Below are positions 45,001 to 56,800 of a stretch of 64,000 nucleotides of DNA, one piece after another. A program made the position numbers and the translations under genes. The stretch is from contig MEHQ01002349.1 of the NCBI GenBank assembly GCA_008828725.1, forward strand, positions 249,227-313,226. The letters are read 5' to 3'. The notes under the pieces were generated by a model, which had not been told where the DNA came from, did not search any database, and was given only the letters and a program-made list of their open reading frames with translations. The stretch comes from Saccharina japonica (taxonomy: Eukaryota; Sar; Phaeophyceae; Laminariales; Laminariaceae). How positions within the stretch are numbered: the stretch's first letter is position 1; every line of letters starts with the position of its first letter.

Positions 45001-47205
45001 TATACTCGTATGCTACACGGGAAGAGAACTACGCATATACATATACTTACTTACCTGGTACGCTCTAAACGCCCGTTGGCGGCGGGCAAGCATACTGCCT
45101 GGTATTCATTAGTAAATAATGGCTGGTGGTTCGGTGTGTTGTTGCCTTAAGTTAATGCCACGGAGGGTCTATCAGGAATCTGTTTTTTGCTGAGTAGGCG
45201 CGCCCACGTAGACTTTTCACCAAAAAATAAAACGACTATCGTAATTATAATGGAGAATAATACGATGGGACTGGCAAACAAGATCCGTATTGGGAAATTT
45301 CAGAAAACATGTTGCAGATTTTGTGGTATTATAGATACAAGTATTGCACTCAGCTACGTACGAGCAAATATGAGTTTCGACGAAATCCTCGATCTCACAG
45401 CTGTTTTTTTTTTAATAAATTAAATTAAATATACCTGGTAAGCAAGTATACAGTATACATGGTACATAGTTTGTTTTGGCCATTTGTGCCATATTGTGGA
45501 AGGGCCTTTACCGGTCCTTATCCCACAAATCGTACCCAACAAGCTCTATGTTCGGAATTTTGTGGGTTGGTCTTGGTGGATGTACTGCGCTCATCCTACT
45601 AATCCCCTCTCTGCTGCCGCCGCAATAGAACAATGTCTACGGTTTTTATTAAAGCGAACTACTTACTGCACTACAGGGACGCAACAACAGCTATACTGTA
45701 CTGTAGGTATATCCTGTTCTAATTAAGGCTCGCAGCTAAATGTGGCGTCTTAATAGCTAGTGTGTACCTTGATTTAGACAACTGGCGTTCCACGATGAGC
45801 ACACAATAATCGCTTAGTCTAAATACATATCATGCATACATACATGCATACACACATAAAAACTCTTGCGCTACAAACCCAATCACATCTTAGCCTGAAA
45901 TGCTTTGTCCCCAATCCTCAACAATATATGCGTGTGTACTCCTGTACCCAACAGATGCGGGCACTCAAATCCAGGGGCGGCAGCGAGCTCATGCTAGACA
46001 TGTTGCTCGCTGCGGCTGTTCCCATGATTATCAGCGGCGTGGCTATGGAATGGCGCAGGGTCCATCCCATGATACTCCGCTTCTTGGCGAGCTGGACGCG
46101 GTGGGAACGAGAGCCAAAGTTTGTACGAACAATCGAGTACGAGGAGGCAAGTCGCCAGGGTTTCCGTGACGGACACACGTGCATGTACCACATGGCAGAG
46201 GAAGCAACTACAAAATAAACTGCCAGGCTTAAATCCTCAACTAGGAACTACCGTACCTTACCTATATCGTTGCAGTCCCGCTTGTAATGTACAGCAATAC
46301 AAATGGCCGTTCTCTTATCTCGAGTAGGCCAAATGGCATCGCTCCTTGGGCTAAACCTATACTTCGTACGCTGTGTACGTGGTAGGGGGGAGGAGGAGGG
46401 GTTTCCATTTTCTCTGGGGGGCTCCTTCATTTGAATCATCCTTCCACCTCGTGCAAAACTCAGCGTTTTCAGGAAAAAACGAACGGACAACCCGATGGCC
46501 TAGGCACGCGACGAGAAATAACGGAACATGTTAAGGCGTGTGCCTTATCGGGCAGTTCCGTAGTTGAGGAGGGAGCGCCGCCAGCCAGAAGGCCGAGAAG
46601 CTGTCAACCCTAATTATCATCATGGCAGACGTTGTCTTCACATTGTTGATCAAGATCATCCGGTTTTGAGTGAAGGTGCAGACGCCGCCTGTTTGCCTCA
46701 TGGGGTGTGGCACCTAATTTGTTTGAGGTTGGTTCTGTGTTTTCACTTGATTAAAGACTAGTATAGGAGCTCTCTATGCCTCGCTCAAAACTGGTTCCGA
46801 GAAAGGTTAAAACCGCAATCCGACGAACTATCCCAAGCCATAGTGTAACTATATACATGTCACCTGAAATATTGGTATTGGAAAACACTATTCGTAGTGA
46901 ATGGTATTCCAGCGACAGCATACCGATCGCCAGCCAGAAACATTTTTCCTCCTGAGGAAAACAAGTGCTACCCCTAACGCAGCGCGCCTCTTTACAACCG
47001 AACTCCCAAGGCAAGAACCCTCGGACAATATTGTGTGCTCTCTGCCCTTACTGTAGCGTGCGTCACGCCTCAACGCTTGTTTTGCCCGTTGCCTTTTCGC
47101 TCCGTCTCAAAAGGGGCGCGAGCTGGTCAGTAGTCAAATGCCTAAGACTCTCGCAATAAATGAGCGCGCTAACCCCCCTCCCCTCCGCTCATCCCTCTCC
47201 TGGCC

Positions 47206-47244
<39 letters not shown>

Positions 47245-47293
47245 TACCTACCTACCTACGTGCCACTGTCTGTCTGCCTGTCTGTCTGCCTGT

Positions 47294-47360
<67 letters not shown>

Positions 47361-47488
47361 CCCTGGGTGAACTGTTCGAGGAGGCGCCTTCGGTGGAGAG
47401 CTACCCGCACTACCACGAGGTTGTCAAGGAGATCATGGACCTTAAGACCATCAAAAAGAAGGTGTGAGGGATCGATCTCTAGGGCTGT

Positions 47489-47583
<95 letters not shown>

Positions 47584-48944
47584 ATGCCCGCCTGCGTACC
47601 GGTCGCCATGTCGGGGGCCTTGTTGCACCGCCTGCGGCGATTGCGTATGTTTTGACCGCGTGGAGAGCAGTCCTCGATGTTCGGAGGCGAGAACGATGAA
47701 AATTATGAGTGCCGACGCAATAACCTTCTTCACCGAGCTATCCTGCTGTACATGGGACAGGTGCGTGCCCTTTGTTCTTGATTGTTTTATTTTTGTTGTT
47801 CTCTTGTTCTTATTCGTGTTTTTGTTAAATTGTTTTCGTTCTTTTATATCGGGGCGAAGGCCTTGTCAAGAGTCAAGAGGGAGCTCGGCCTGCAGGGAAT
47901 CGGACAACCTTATGTAACAGCCAAGGACGCTGATGACGTGAAACGGCTGATGGTTGTTGCGAACTACATGCACAACTTGATAGCTTAGGCTATCACGCCG
48001 AATACGCCAGTCGCCCGCTGCTAGTGTTCCTGTTCGAGCTAGTGGTTTCAGAACTGACGGAAACATAACTGACGGCTTTAGAACTGGGGGTTTCAGAACT
48101 GACGGTTTTAGAGCTGACGGTTTCCTAATTGACGGCTTCAGAACTGATGGTGTTAGGACTTACGGCCTTATCTGACGGCTTCAGGAACAAAAATTACAAC
48201 ATAGCTTAAATGCGTATTAGACGTCGGAAGAACGCTCGTGCCGACAAAGAGGGAAAATGACCCCATATTCCCGCTACAGTCCAGGGGTCTCGATAGAATG
48301 CGATACAAAAAAGCGGCATCCCACTACAGTAGTGGGTGGACCTATTAGCAAACAAGGAATTATGTGTTAATAAGGCAGGAATATGGGCCTGGCACACCAC
48401 GAATAGGGCGGTTTCCCATAATAAGGAGGCGATATAAAGCGACAACCGCCCTATATACCGAAAAAGGCTTTCGCATCACATTTAAACAAACCTCCAGCAA
48501 CATGGGTGTGTAAAACCATGAAAAGAGCGGGTTTCCTCAATTCTGGCGGCATTCTGGGTCTGGCACGCCACCACCCTCTTTTTGACATTACAACATGGAT
48601 GCGCGCTACGAGTACTAGTAGACATAACTGTACCTACAAGGTGTCGTAGATCATATGTGGGTCACATACCTATGGATAGGCGAAACATTGGATGTAATCG
48701 ATTAAGCTACGACTTGAGCTGCAGTCCTGTAGTGTCGATGGATTTATGGTGACTGAAGAGGGGCACGATATCGGGATCCCTCCTGTGTCGTTGCAGGAGC
48801 TGGACCTGCGGTATTCGAAAGCTCAAGTGCTCTTGTCGGCCGTGAAGGAAAAGCAGGAATTCGATATGGATGATGATTATTACGGTGGCGGCTCCAAGAA
48901 AGTGAGTCATGTCGGGGAATGAAAGAGGAGGCATGCTGATATCG

Positions 48945-48975
<31 letters not shown>

Positions 48976-50757
48976 TATACTAATACCATGCGTGGCCGTA
49001 GTAGTATGACCATAGACCTTCGCATTCCTATACGCAGCAGTACCGCGACGGAGCAAGTTGGGTTTTCACCGACCAGGAAGGCCTTGCCTATACCGAGTGC
49101 GAACCGCCGTGAGGTTTCTGGCGAGTAGCATGAAGCGTGGGCTGAATCCTATTACGTTTGAACCGGTAATTGTGACGCGGACTTTATTGCATTAGACGGG
49201 TGGCGTGAGGGGGGTCGGGGGGGCGGGGGGGGGCACGTAAATTTGATCGTGCTCCTGATACTGAAGAGCTCTAAATACGATATCTCACCCAACACAGGAT
49301 TTCGAGAAACAAACTGATGATGCCCGCTTAAGCCGATAAAGACTTCACATATTTCAAATGTCTAGGCGTATCACAAATGCTAATGTGTCGTATAATATGT
49401 ATGTAACATATGGTGTACCAACAATAAGCCATGCCCTATAAGGCCTATGGCGTATTGGATTATTGGATAGTTCCTCAGATGAGGAGCAGCGTCAGGCAGG
49501 CACATTTTCCTCCTAAGGAAAATCATGTGCTACGCCTAATCTATACCCTGTCGTAGCCTGGCTCTTTAAGTTTGACAGCCAGAGGCGGCGGCGGTTCGCA
49601 CCCCATCTGTTATCTCAGGCGGTGCACGGAGGAACGGCGGAGCAGCTCAAGGCCTACAGCGTCAGCGTCGTTCCTCCCAAGAGAGACTGGGTCTCCCTCG
49701 GAGATGGCGTTTTATTCTTTCAGGTGAAATGTTTTTCGCGACCGCTGATCTGTCGCGGTGTGCGCGTTGGTGTTCGAAGCCCAGAAGGCGGTGCTAGTGA
49801 TGATCCTTTGTGTCGTTGTTGTCTCGTTCGTGGTTTGCACCGCACTTGCTATATATTGTCTCGACAACGCCCACCGGTGGCTGGCACACCACGAATAGCA
49901 CCGAGAGACGCGCTGAGTCCTGCACGCGGCAGCGTCTCGGGGTTCCGGCGCTTGGCCCACTCTGGGTCGCCCATTGTGACGAGCGAATACGAGCTAGCAC
50001 ATACTAACCACACGGAGAGAGAACATACCTGGCATTGCTATTCTACGGCCGAAACCACAGTGCCAAATGACAAGGCCTCCTCGTATTAGGCAACTCCCCT
50101 TTCCCGTGCGAGAACAGCCCAGCTCTTCCACAAGGAACCACAAGCACTCTGCGATGCGTGCTAGTTACGTCGGTGCAAGGGTGTAAGCCTACCCTGGTGC
50201 TGAAATATTATCGTTTGAGGGGGTTGTTTCTCTCAGCCAAAGCGAGACTCTCCTCCATGGGTTGTTTTCCTCGTTAGCTCCCGCCTAGGCAAGTGATACT
50301 GACGATATATTAGAATAGCAAACCCGTATACAACCCCTATGGGCCTGTAAGTAGGTATACACACATCATAGCATCATTGTGAAATGGGCTGGTGCCACGG
50401 TATGGGGGTACATACTATACACCCCCATTTTCTGCTACTGCATTTACGGCCCATTGGACGAGTGGCTTATTATACACCAGGTATCTCACTCACTTTTGGC
50501 CACAAAGCAAAACATTGTCGTCGCAGAGTAACGACAAACTTCCGGTGCGAGTGCCTGTTGCGAAGGACTACACAAGTTGAAAACACTAAGTGCTGCAAAA
50601 CCGAATCAGGCTACTCGTAGTCACTGCAGTAGGCTGAAACTCTAGAGGGGGACTTGAACAAACGACCCCGCTACCGTATCACCAGTCAAATATAACATTG
50701 GGTTTTAACGCTATTGGGTACTACTACTACGTTACTACTACTACTACTACTACTACA

Positions 50758-50852
<95 letters not shown>

Positions 50853-53800
50853 CACTACTACTACTGCTGTGGTTCCTCGTTTTGAGGAGCCCGTCAGCCC
50901 GAACTGGTCTATCCCAAATCCCAAATGACCGCACCATACATCTTAACACGCGTCACCTCACGACGCCTGTAAATATTCCTCTTGCGTCCCCTGTCCCCTG
51001 TCCCCTGTCCATTCCCGCTGTAACGCACCTTTCCCTGTTGTCCATTGCTGATGCTGCTGCTGTTGTCCCCCTTTGTCGCTGCCTATCACACAAGCAATCC
51101 ACGACGGAGTCGGAGGGAGCAGGCGGCGGCAGTAGTCGCCACGCAGGAGCCGCAAAGAAAACGGCGAGCAAGTATATATAAATATCACATACAGTATATA
51201 TGACGCGTGCTACGATAGAGGTACAGTAGAGATATACCTTATTTTGGCTATTTTGGCTGGAACCGTTTTTGAATGACGGGGGTAAGTTTCACTCCTTAAC
51301 CCCAAACCGCCGGAAGTTCAATCTTGTTTTTTGCAACACTGTTTCATCGTACGCTTATAGGGCCCGAATTAATGAGTACAAAAAAATTCAATTTTGAAAA
51401 AAAATAATTCAAATTCGCTTTTCATTGGTCAACACACGCACCAGCACCACATATTATGCCCCAAGATCCTAATCTTTGGTGCTGGTGCGTGTGTTGACCA
51501 ATGTGGGGCATAATATGTGGTGCTGGTGCGTGCGTTGACCAATGAAAAGCGGAGTTGAATATGTTTTTTTCCAAATTGAATTTTGTTCTTCTTCGTTAAA
51601 ACGGGCCCTTAAACCACGATATTGTTCATCAAGTAGCACTTTGATTCCCTTCTACTTGGGTGAGGTATAGAGCTCTCCTTAAGTGATAGGTGACCACTCT
51701 TGTAAGGCAGAAAAAACATGGAGCACCTCTACTGTAGCATGAGTCATATGCACGTTTGGTAGGGGTTTCGAGAAACAAACTTTTCCGAAAAAATCATGTT
51801 TCGGGTAAGATGTTGAACTCCTCGTGTGAAGATAGGAAAGTCAGAGGATAAGCCCACGCCCCTAAACGGTATTGCTCACCATAGCGCACGCGACTTGTTG
51901 GACGCTACATACCCACCGTACAGGTGACCTTCACGTTCGCTAGCCACAAAGCAGACGGGGATCTGCGGATTCAGGGTTTCCTAAACAAGGCGTTCCTCTG
52001 GTATTGTAAGGCAATGGAATCCACCGAGGACCACGTTCGGTACTACTACACACCCTTAACAGCGCCAGGCGGAAGGGCCAAGGCTTCACAAGCGTCCGAG
52101 GGGGGGTGGGATGCCCCAAAGCCTGCCGAGCCTAAGGGCGCCGTGCAAATGTGAGCTTTTCAGAATGAGTTTGGCGGTGGTGGTCGTGTGGGAGGGGTGG
52201 TTTTCGTAGTGCGGTCTGCCCCCTTGCTAAAATACGTTGCCTTTGCTAACTTTGTTTTGGAGGTGGTCCTGGTGGTGGTGGTAATGGTGGTGGTGTTACT
52301 GGTGGGGTCGTTGCTGTAGTTGTTGTCGCTGCTGTTGTTATCGGTTTGACGATGGTTTATTGCAAAAAACCAAGATGACATGGTGCCTCTATAGCAATAG
52401 ACAAGGCACCGTGTCTCCCGTACACCCATCTCCTTCATCGTGATCTCCGGCCACACTCAACTCGTGATTCACCCGACACCTACCCCACTTTTTTTTCCGC
52501 TGCAGGTACAAGCGGTACCGCCTCGGGAACGAGAAATCCTTCGACACGCTGTTCTTTCCGGAGAAAGAACTCCTGCTCAAGATACTCGACAACTTTCAGC
52601 ACAAGACCGGTCAGCAAGCGATTCTCGCCCTTTGTCCCCCCCCCATTGCCGAAACGCCTACCGACCGCGCCGGTGGTAATTTTGGCGCCATGTGGTTAAT
52701 ACCCAGAGAGGCCGCGAGTGGGGTCATACTTCGGCGTTGATTTCGTACTGGAAAAAAAGTAGATTGTGGTTAAGATACCGCCCGTGTCAACCCCAGCAAC
52801 ATATCGTTCCAGTTGAGAGAAAACAGAAAACATTCACCAATAACGGCAGATGAGTAACAAAACTAAGCAGTAGTGGCCCGCGTCAGAGTTTGGTTTAGTT
52901 GTGTCTGTAAATCTGTTGCTGCTTGTGCCACACCACCGATAATTGTTATCTCGAGAAGAACTCTTTAACACAACGAGCGCGAGTGTGAAACGGTGCTCAC
53001 CAATACTTTCCACCCCTCTCCCCTTTTCCCCCCTTTCGACAATACGAATCGGCACACACTCACACCACAAGAGACGACATTGCCGAAGGGCATCCGGTCT
53101 GTTTCTCCTGCACCCTTACCCCCCACACCCCCTAACTGTTGGTGATGTCTCTATTATGAGTAAGAACGGTGCTCCGTCTCGAAAGAGATGCGTGGTCGAT
53201 GCCCAAACGACTAACGCAAGCAACAAATTGGTACGCCCCCCTTCCTCTCGCCCGGCGCTCGCATACTCTCCAGGGAAGTACGGCATCAAGGGCTACCCTC
53301 ACAAGCTCGGGCTTCTGCTGCACGGCCCCCCAGGGACGGGCAAGTCCTCCCTGATCAAGGCCCTGGCGCTGCACACCGAGCGCCACGTGATCGACGTCCC
53401 GCTGGCGCGAATCAAGACCAACCAGGTGCTCGTTTTAGCTACGGGTGTGATGGTCATAACACGTACATAGAAAGTGTAGGGTAGGCCTATTGTACTTTAC
53501 CTACGATTGAGGCAGCCAGGGAAGCATACAAAACACATATTTGAACAGAAAGTTTGTTTTGTTTAGAGCCAGGCATGGGGATGTATACGTTACTAAAAAA
53601 ACAAAATGCAAGCAAAAACAAAGTTGCAAAAACAAAAACAGAAGTTCATCTGCTGGATCCGTACAGAAATTGCAAATATTCCCACCTATTTTTCATGTTT
53701 GGCCTTTCTTACGTAGAAATGTGTACGTAGCCTCATTTATTGTTTTGTTTTCGTGCCACCATAGGGGTATGGTACCACGTGGATTGTCTTAAGGCGCGAT

Positions 53801-56800
53801 ACCCCCTTACCCCATTTACAACTGAAAAATAGTATCCCACACTAATTCCAAGTATTTTGTGCCCAAATATGTGGGACCAGTTACTAAGGGGTCAAGGGAC
53901 CTACAACATCCGATTTAAAAAAAAAGGTACACGCTAAGCCATATACGCAATTCCTTACACGCTAGCGCAAAGAGCGCCGAGTTCGCACAGAGGCGCGTTC
54001 GGTCTTCACAGCACGCCTCCGCTCAGCCTGCCTGTAACCGTTTGAAAACTATCGCAAGCGGGGGTGCTGAAATGTGTTGTTGGATGGCTGATTGAGTCCA
54101 AAGCTGTTGGGGGGCTGTGCGTGTTGGCTCAATAGTGTCTGCCCGATTGATCTCCCCAAGGCGAGTCACTGCCGGTTAGCATGATACTCTTACTATTTAC
54201 TACAGTAGGGTAGATTACTTTGTATCAAGATTACGAACGCACACACATGCTGGTCTGGTTGCGAGCACAAGCTGCTCTGTTATAGAGGCGCGTTTCGGGT
54301 AATACCTAGCGATGTCCTGATATCAGTAAGCTCATCAAACAAGACACCACCCCCTAAAAGGCATACGATAGAAGTAGCCTTTTCCCGCTGAAAAGCGTTC
54401 TGAAAGACGGGGCTCCTTGAACCACACTCGCCGGTCTCTAATTTTGGAGTTGGATTATTTTTTCATTTTATACTTCGACCATGGGGTTGTTCACCGGATA
54501 TAGCACTTGGATTCGGTCCTGAAATCAGTTTCTGGGTAGGGTATTGAACTCCTCAGGTGCCCACGCTCAGAAAAACCAGGGTACATCCCTACCGCAACAT
54601 GCGTCCCCTAAATGGCATTGCTCGTGACCAGCTAGGAATCGTTGGGCGAATGCGCCACGGAGATACCGCGGGCGAGGCTAGACAATTCTTCCAGCACTTG
54701 GCACGGCCGAATACCTTTGCATCGGTCGCTCAAGAGCGATATATTCCGCGCCGTGAATATTTAAGACGTTTATTCTGGGAACGTGAAGCCGCAGTTACGC
54801 CACAACAATCAAGGAAATTGGGATTTATGAACGCGTGCTTTGATTTCGACACGAAATTAAAACACGATACAGCTTGGAAGATACTCAGCTTATAGTTTAA
54901 GGACACACATCGTGCTTCACATGTAATCACATGCAAGTACGAGTTTAAGATCCTGGCCAAAACATAGACCATGTAAGGTTGTGTCCAGTTACTACGTACG
55001 GAAAATAGGAAACATAGGGGGCGGGGTTATGTTACATAAAAGCACGCCGGGCTAGCTGCTGGGTTTGGGGTGGGCAGTAGCGCCACCGATGGTTTGTCGT
55101 TTGTGGTCGCTTCTCGTTCTCACCTGTATCGCTGATGCTACTGCTGCTGCTGCTGCTGCCCCTGCTGCTGCTGATGATGATGATACTGCTGTTGCTTCGT
55201 GTCCTGCTCCTGCAGCAGTGATAGCAACAGCGGCAGCGGCGTGTCTCGCCCTGTAACTTGCACGACAACTTAATGCTTGACTTCCTACAAAAGTTTATTG
55301 TCGCATATCAGCACGAACCAATACCATGGCCGGACTTAAAACAAAATTACGACAGCTAATAAAGCGACCTCTCTATCGAGGCGACAGTCGGTCGCTTTTA
55401 AGTCCACCATTTTCAGCGGATGAGAGCCACTCCGCCGAGTGACCACCATAGTTCCTCGCGGTTTTTCGAGTCTTAACGCTTAAGGTTTCCGAGATATGCA
55501 CCACCATGGTATGCTTGCTACACTGCGACAACAACATATTCCTGTGTCAAGGTTTGAGGGAGATACAGAGTCATTCGCCTGAGTGGAGTAAACGTGGTAG
55601 TGAAAAGCAGGCTACCCACCTTACCGTGGCACCAGTCATTGTAACATATCGATCCTTTCGTCATGTCGATGCAATATTCTACCTACCATTTTTTGTGGTC
55701 GGTGCAACTTACCGGTCACTCCTTCGTCGGTTCCAATACGTTTGTGGTCGGTGTGCAGGACCTGATGGACATCATTTTCGACGAGAACTTTCCCGTGGAC
55801 AATCAGGGCATCCCCATCACTCTGGCGGTAGAGAACGTGATCTTCGTCATGGAGGATGTGGATGCCACCTCTTCCATCGTGCGCTCAAGGGCCCCCGCCC
55901 AGAACAATACCCGGACAACAACCCAGCCCCAGGACAAGCAGACTGAAGTAAGAAAGGCGAGACACGTACATTGATCACCACCCACTACCCACCCCCCCCC
56001 CCCGTCTCGAAAGAGATGCGTAGTCAATGATAAAGTGCTTCGGGCGAGCAACAAATGATTACACCCCCCCCCGACCCTGCAGAAACGGACTCAACCGATA
56101 GATGGGACATTATAGAAGTGGCGTTACGCGAATGCACCCGCTACAAAAAACAAACGAGTAGCCCACGATTTCGAGGTTTCCATGTTGGCTCCTGCGCTGT
56201 AAGTGGTTCTCGGTGAGCCTAGGGAAGGCTCGTCTGTGCAGCACTGTGCTGATCCCCTTCTGCAGGTAGCTTGTATCATGCAGTGCGTACGCCAAGTGCT
56301 GGCTTGGCTCCCCTTGAAGATTACATGTTGGGCTTACAGTGGAGACCGGACTAACAGATATTGTGGGCTTTGGTGTACCATCCCATCCGTCGCGGGGATT
56401 GTGTCCTTTGCACCATGGCCATGCTCGAGGCGGGGTCGCTTCGTTCCTGTATATCGCCGAAGCAAAACGGCGTGTAGGGCTCAATCTGCGCTAGGCTACT
56501 CACCACCTGCGTGCAGAATCTCGGAAATACAACCGAGTCCAGCGCGGCTGCCCCTTTTCCTTTTGGTGCTGGCGCATATCCCGCAAATGATGCAAACAAA
56601 GCTCGTATTTTCTTGTGAAAATACTCTGGATGGAGTTCCGCGCCTATACTGAGATATCCTCGAATCGTAGTCAATTTTGTGCGGGGGCAGGACAAACGTA
56701 CCATACCGTGTATTCTAGGACCGCCAGTCAATGTTGAAGACCACAGGAACATTTCGCTCTGTCGGTTCGGTCATCGAGAAAACACGGAGGCGCGGAGGCA

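Larger units (their letters stand above)
42023..45954. other. Intron 1 of the BCS1-type gene
   Basis: No gene is seen. It contains hairpin-rich sequence (43480-43640), a GC-rich repeat (44225-44370), a group B MITE (44876-44984) and a group D repeat (45330-45425). Its 3' end reads CTGTACCCAACAG. If translation starts in exon 2 this would be 5' leader or intergenic. Confidence 0.55.

Noticed and set aside
47138..47733. Cys/Leu/Pro/Ala repeat proteins up to 179 codons
   Set aside because: Translations of the CCTG microsatellites; only the short bromodomain-like segment between the tracts has family resemblance.
48940..49200. 5S rRNA, U snRNA or SRP RNA within the group F repeat
   Set aside because: No characteristic boxes or conserved loops could be matched in either orientation.
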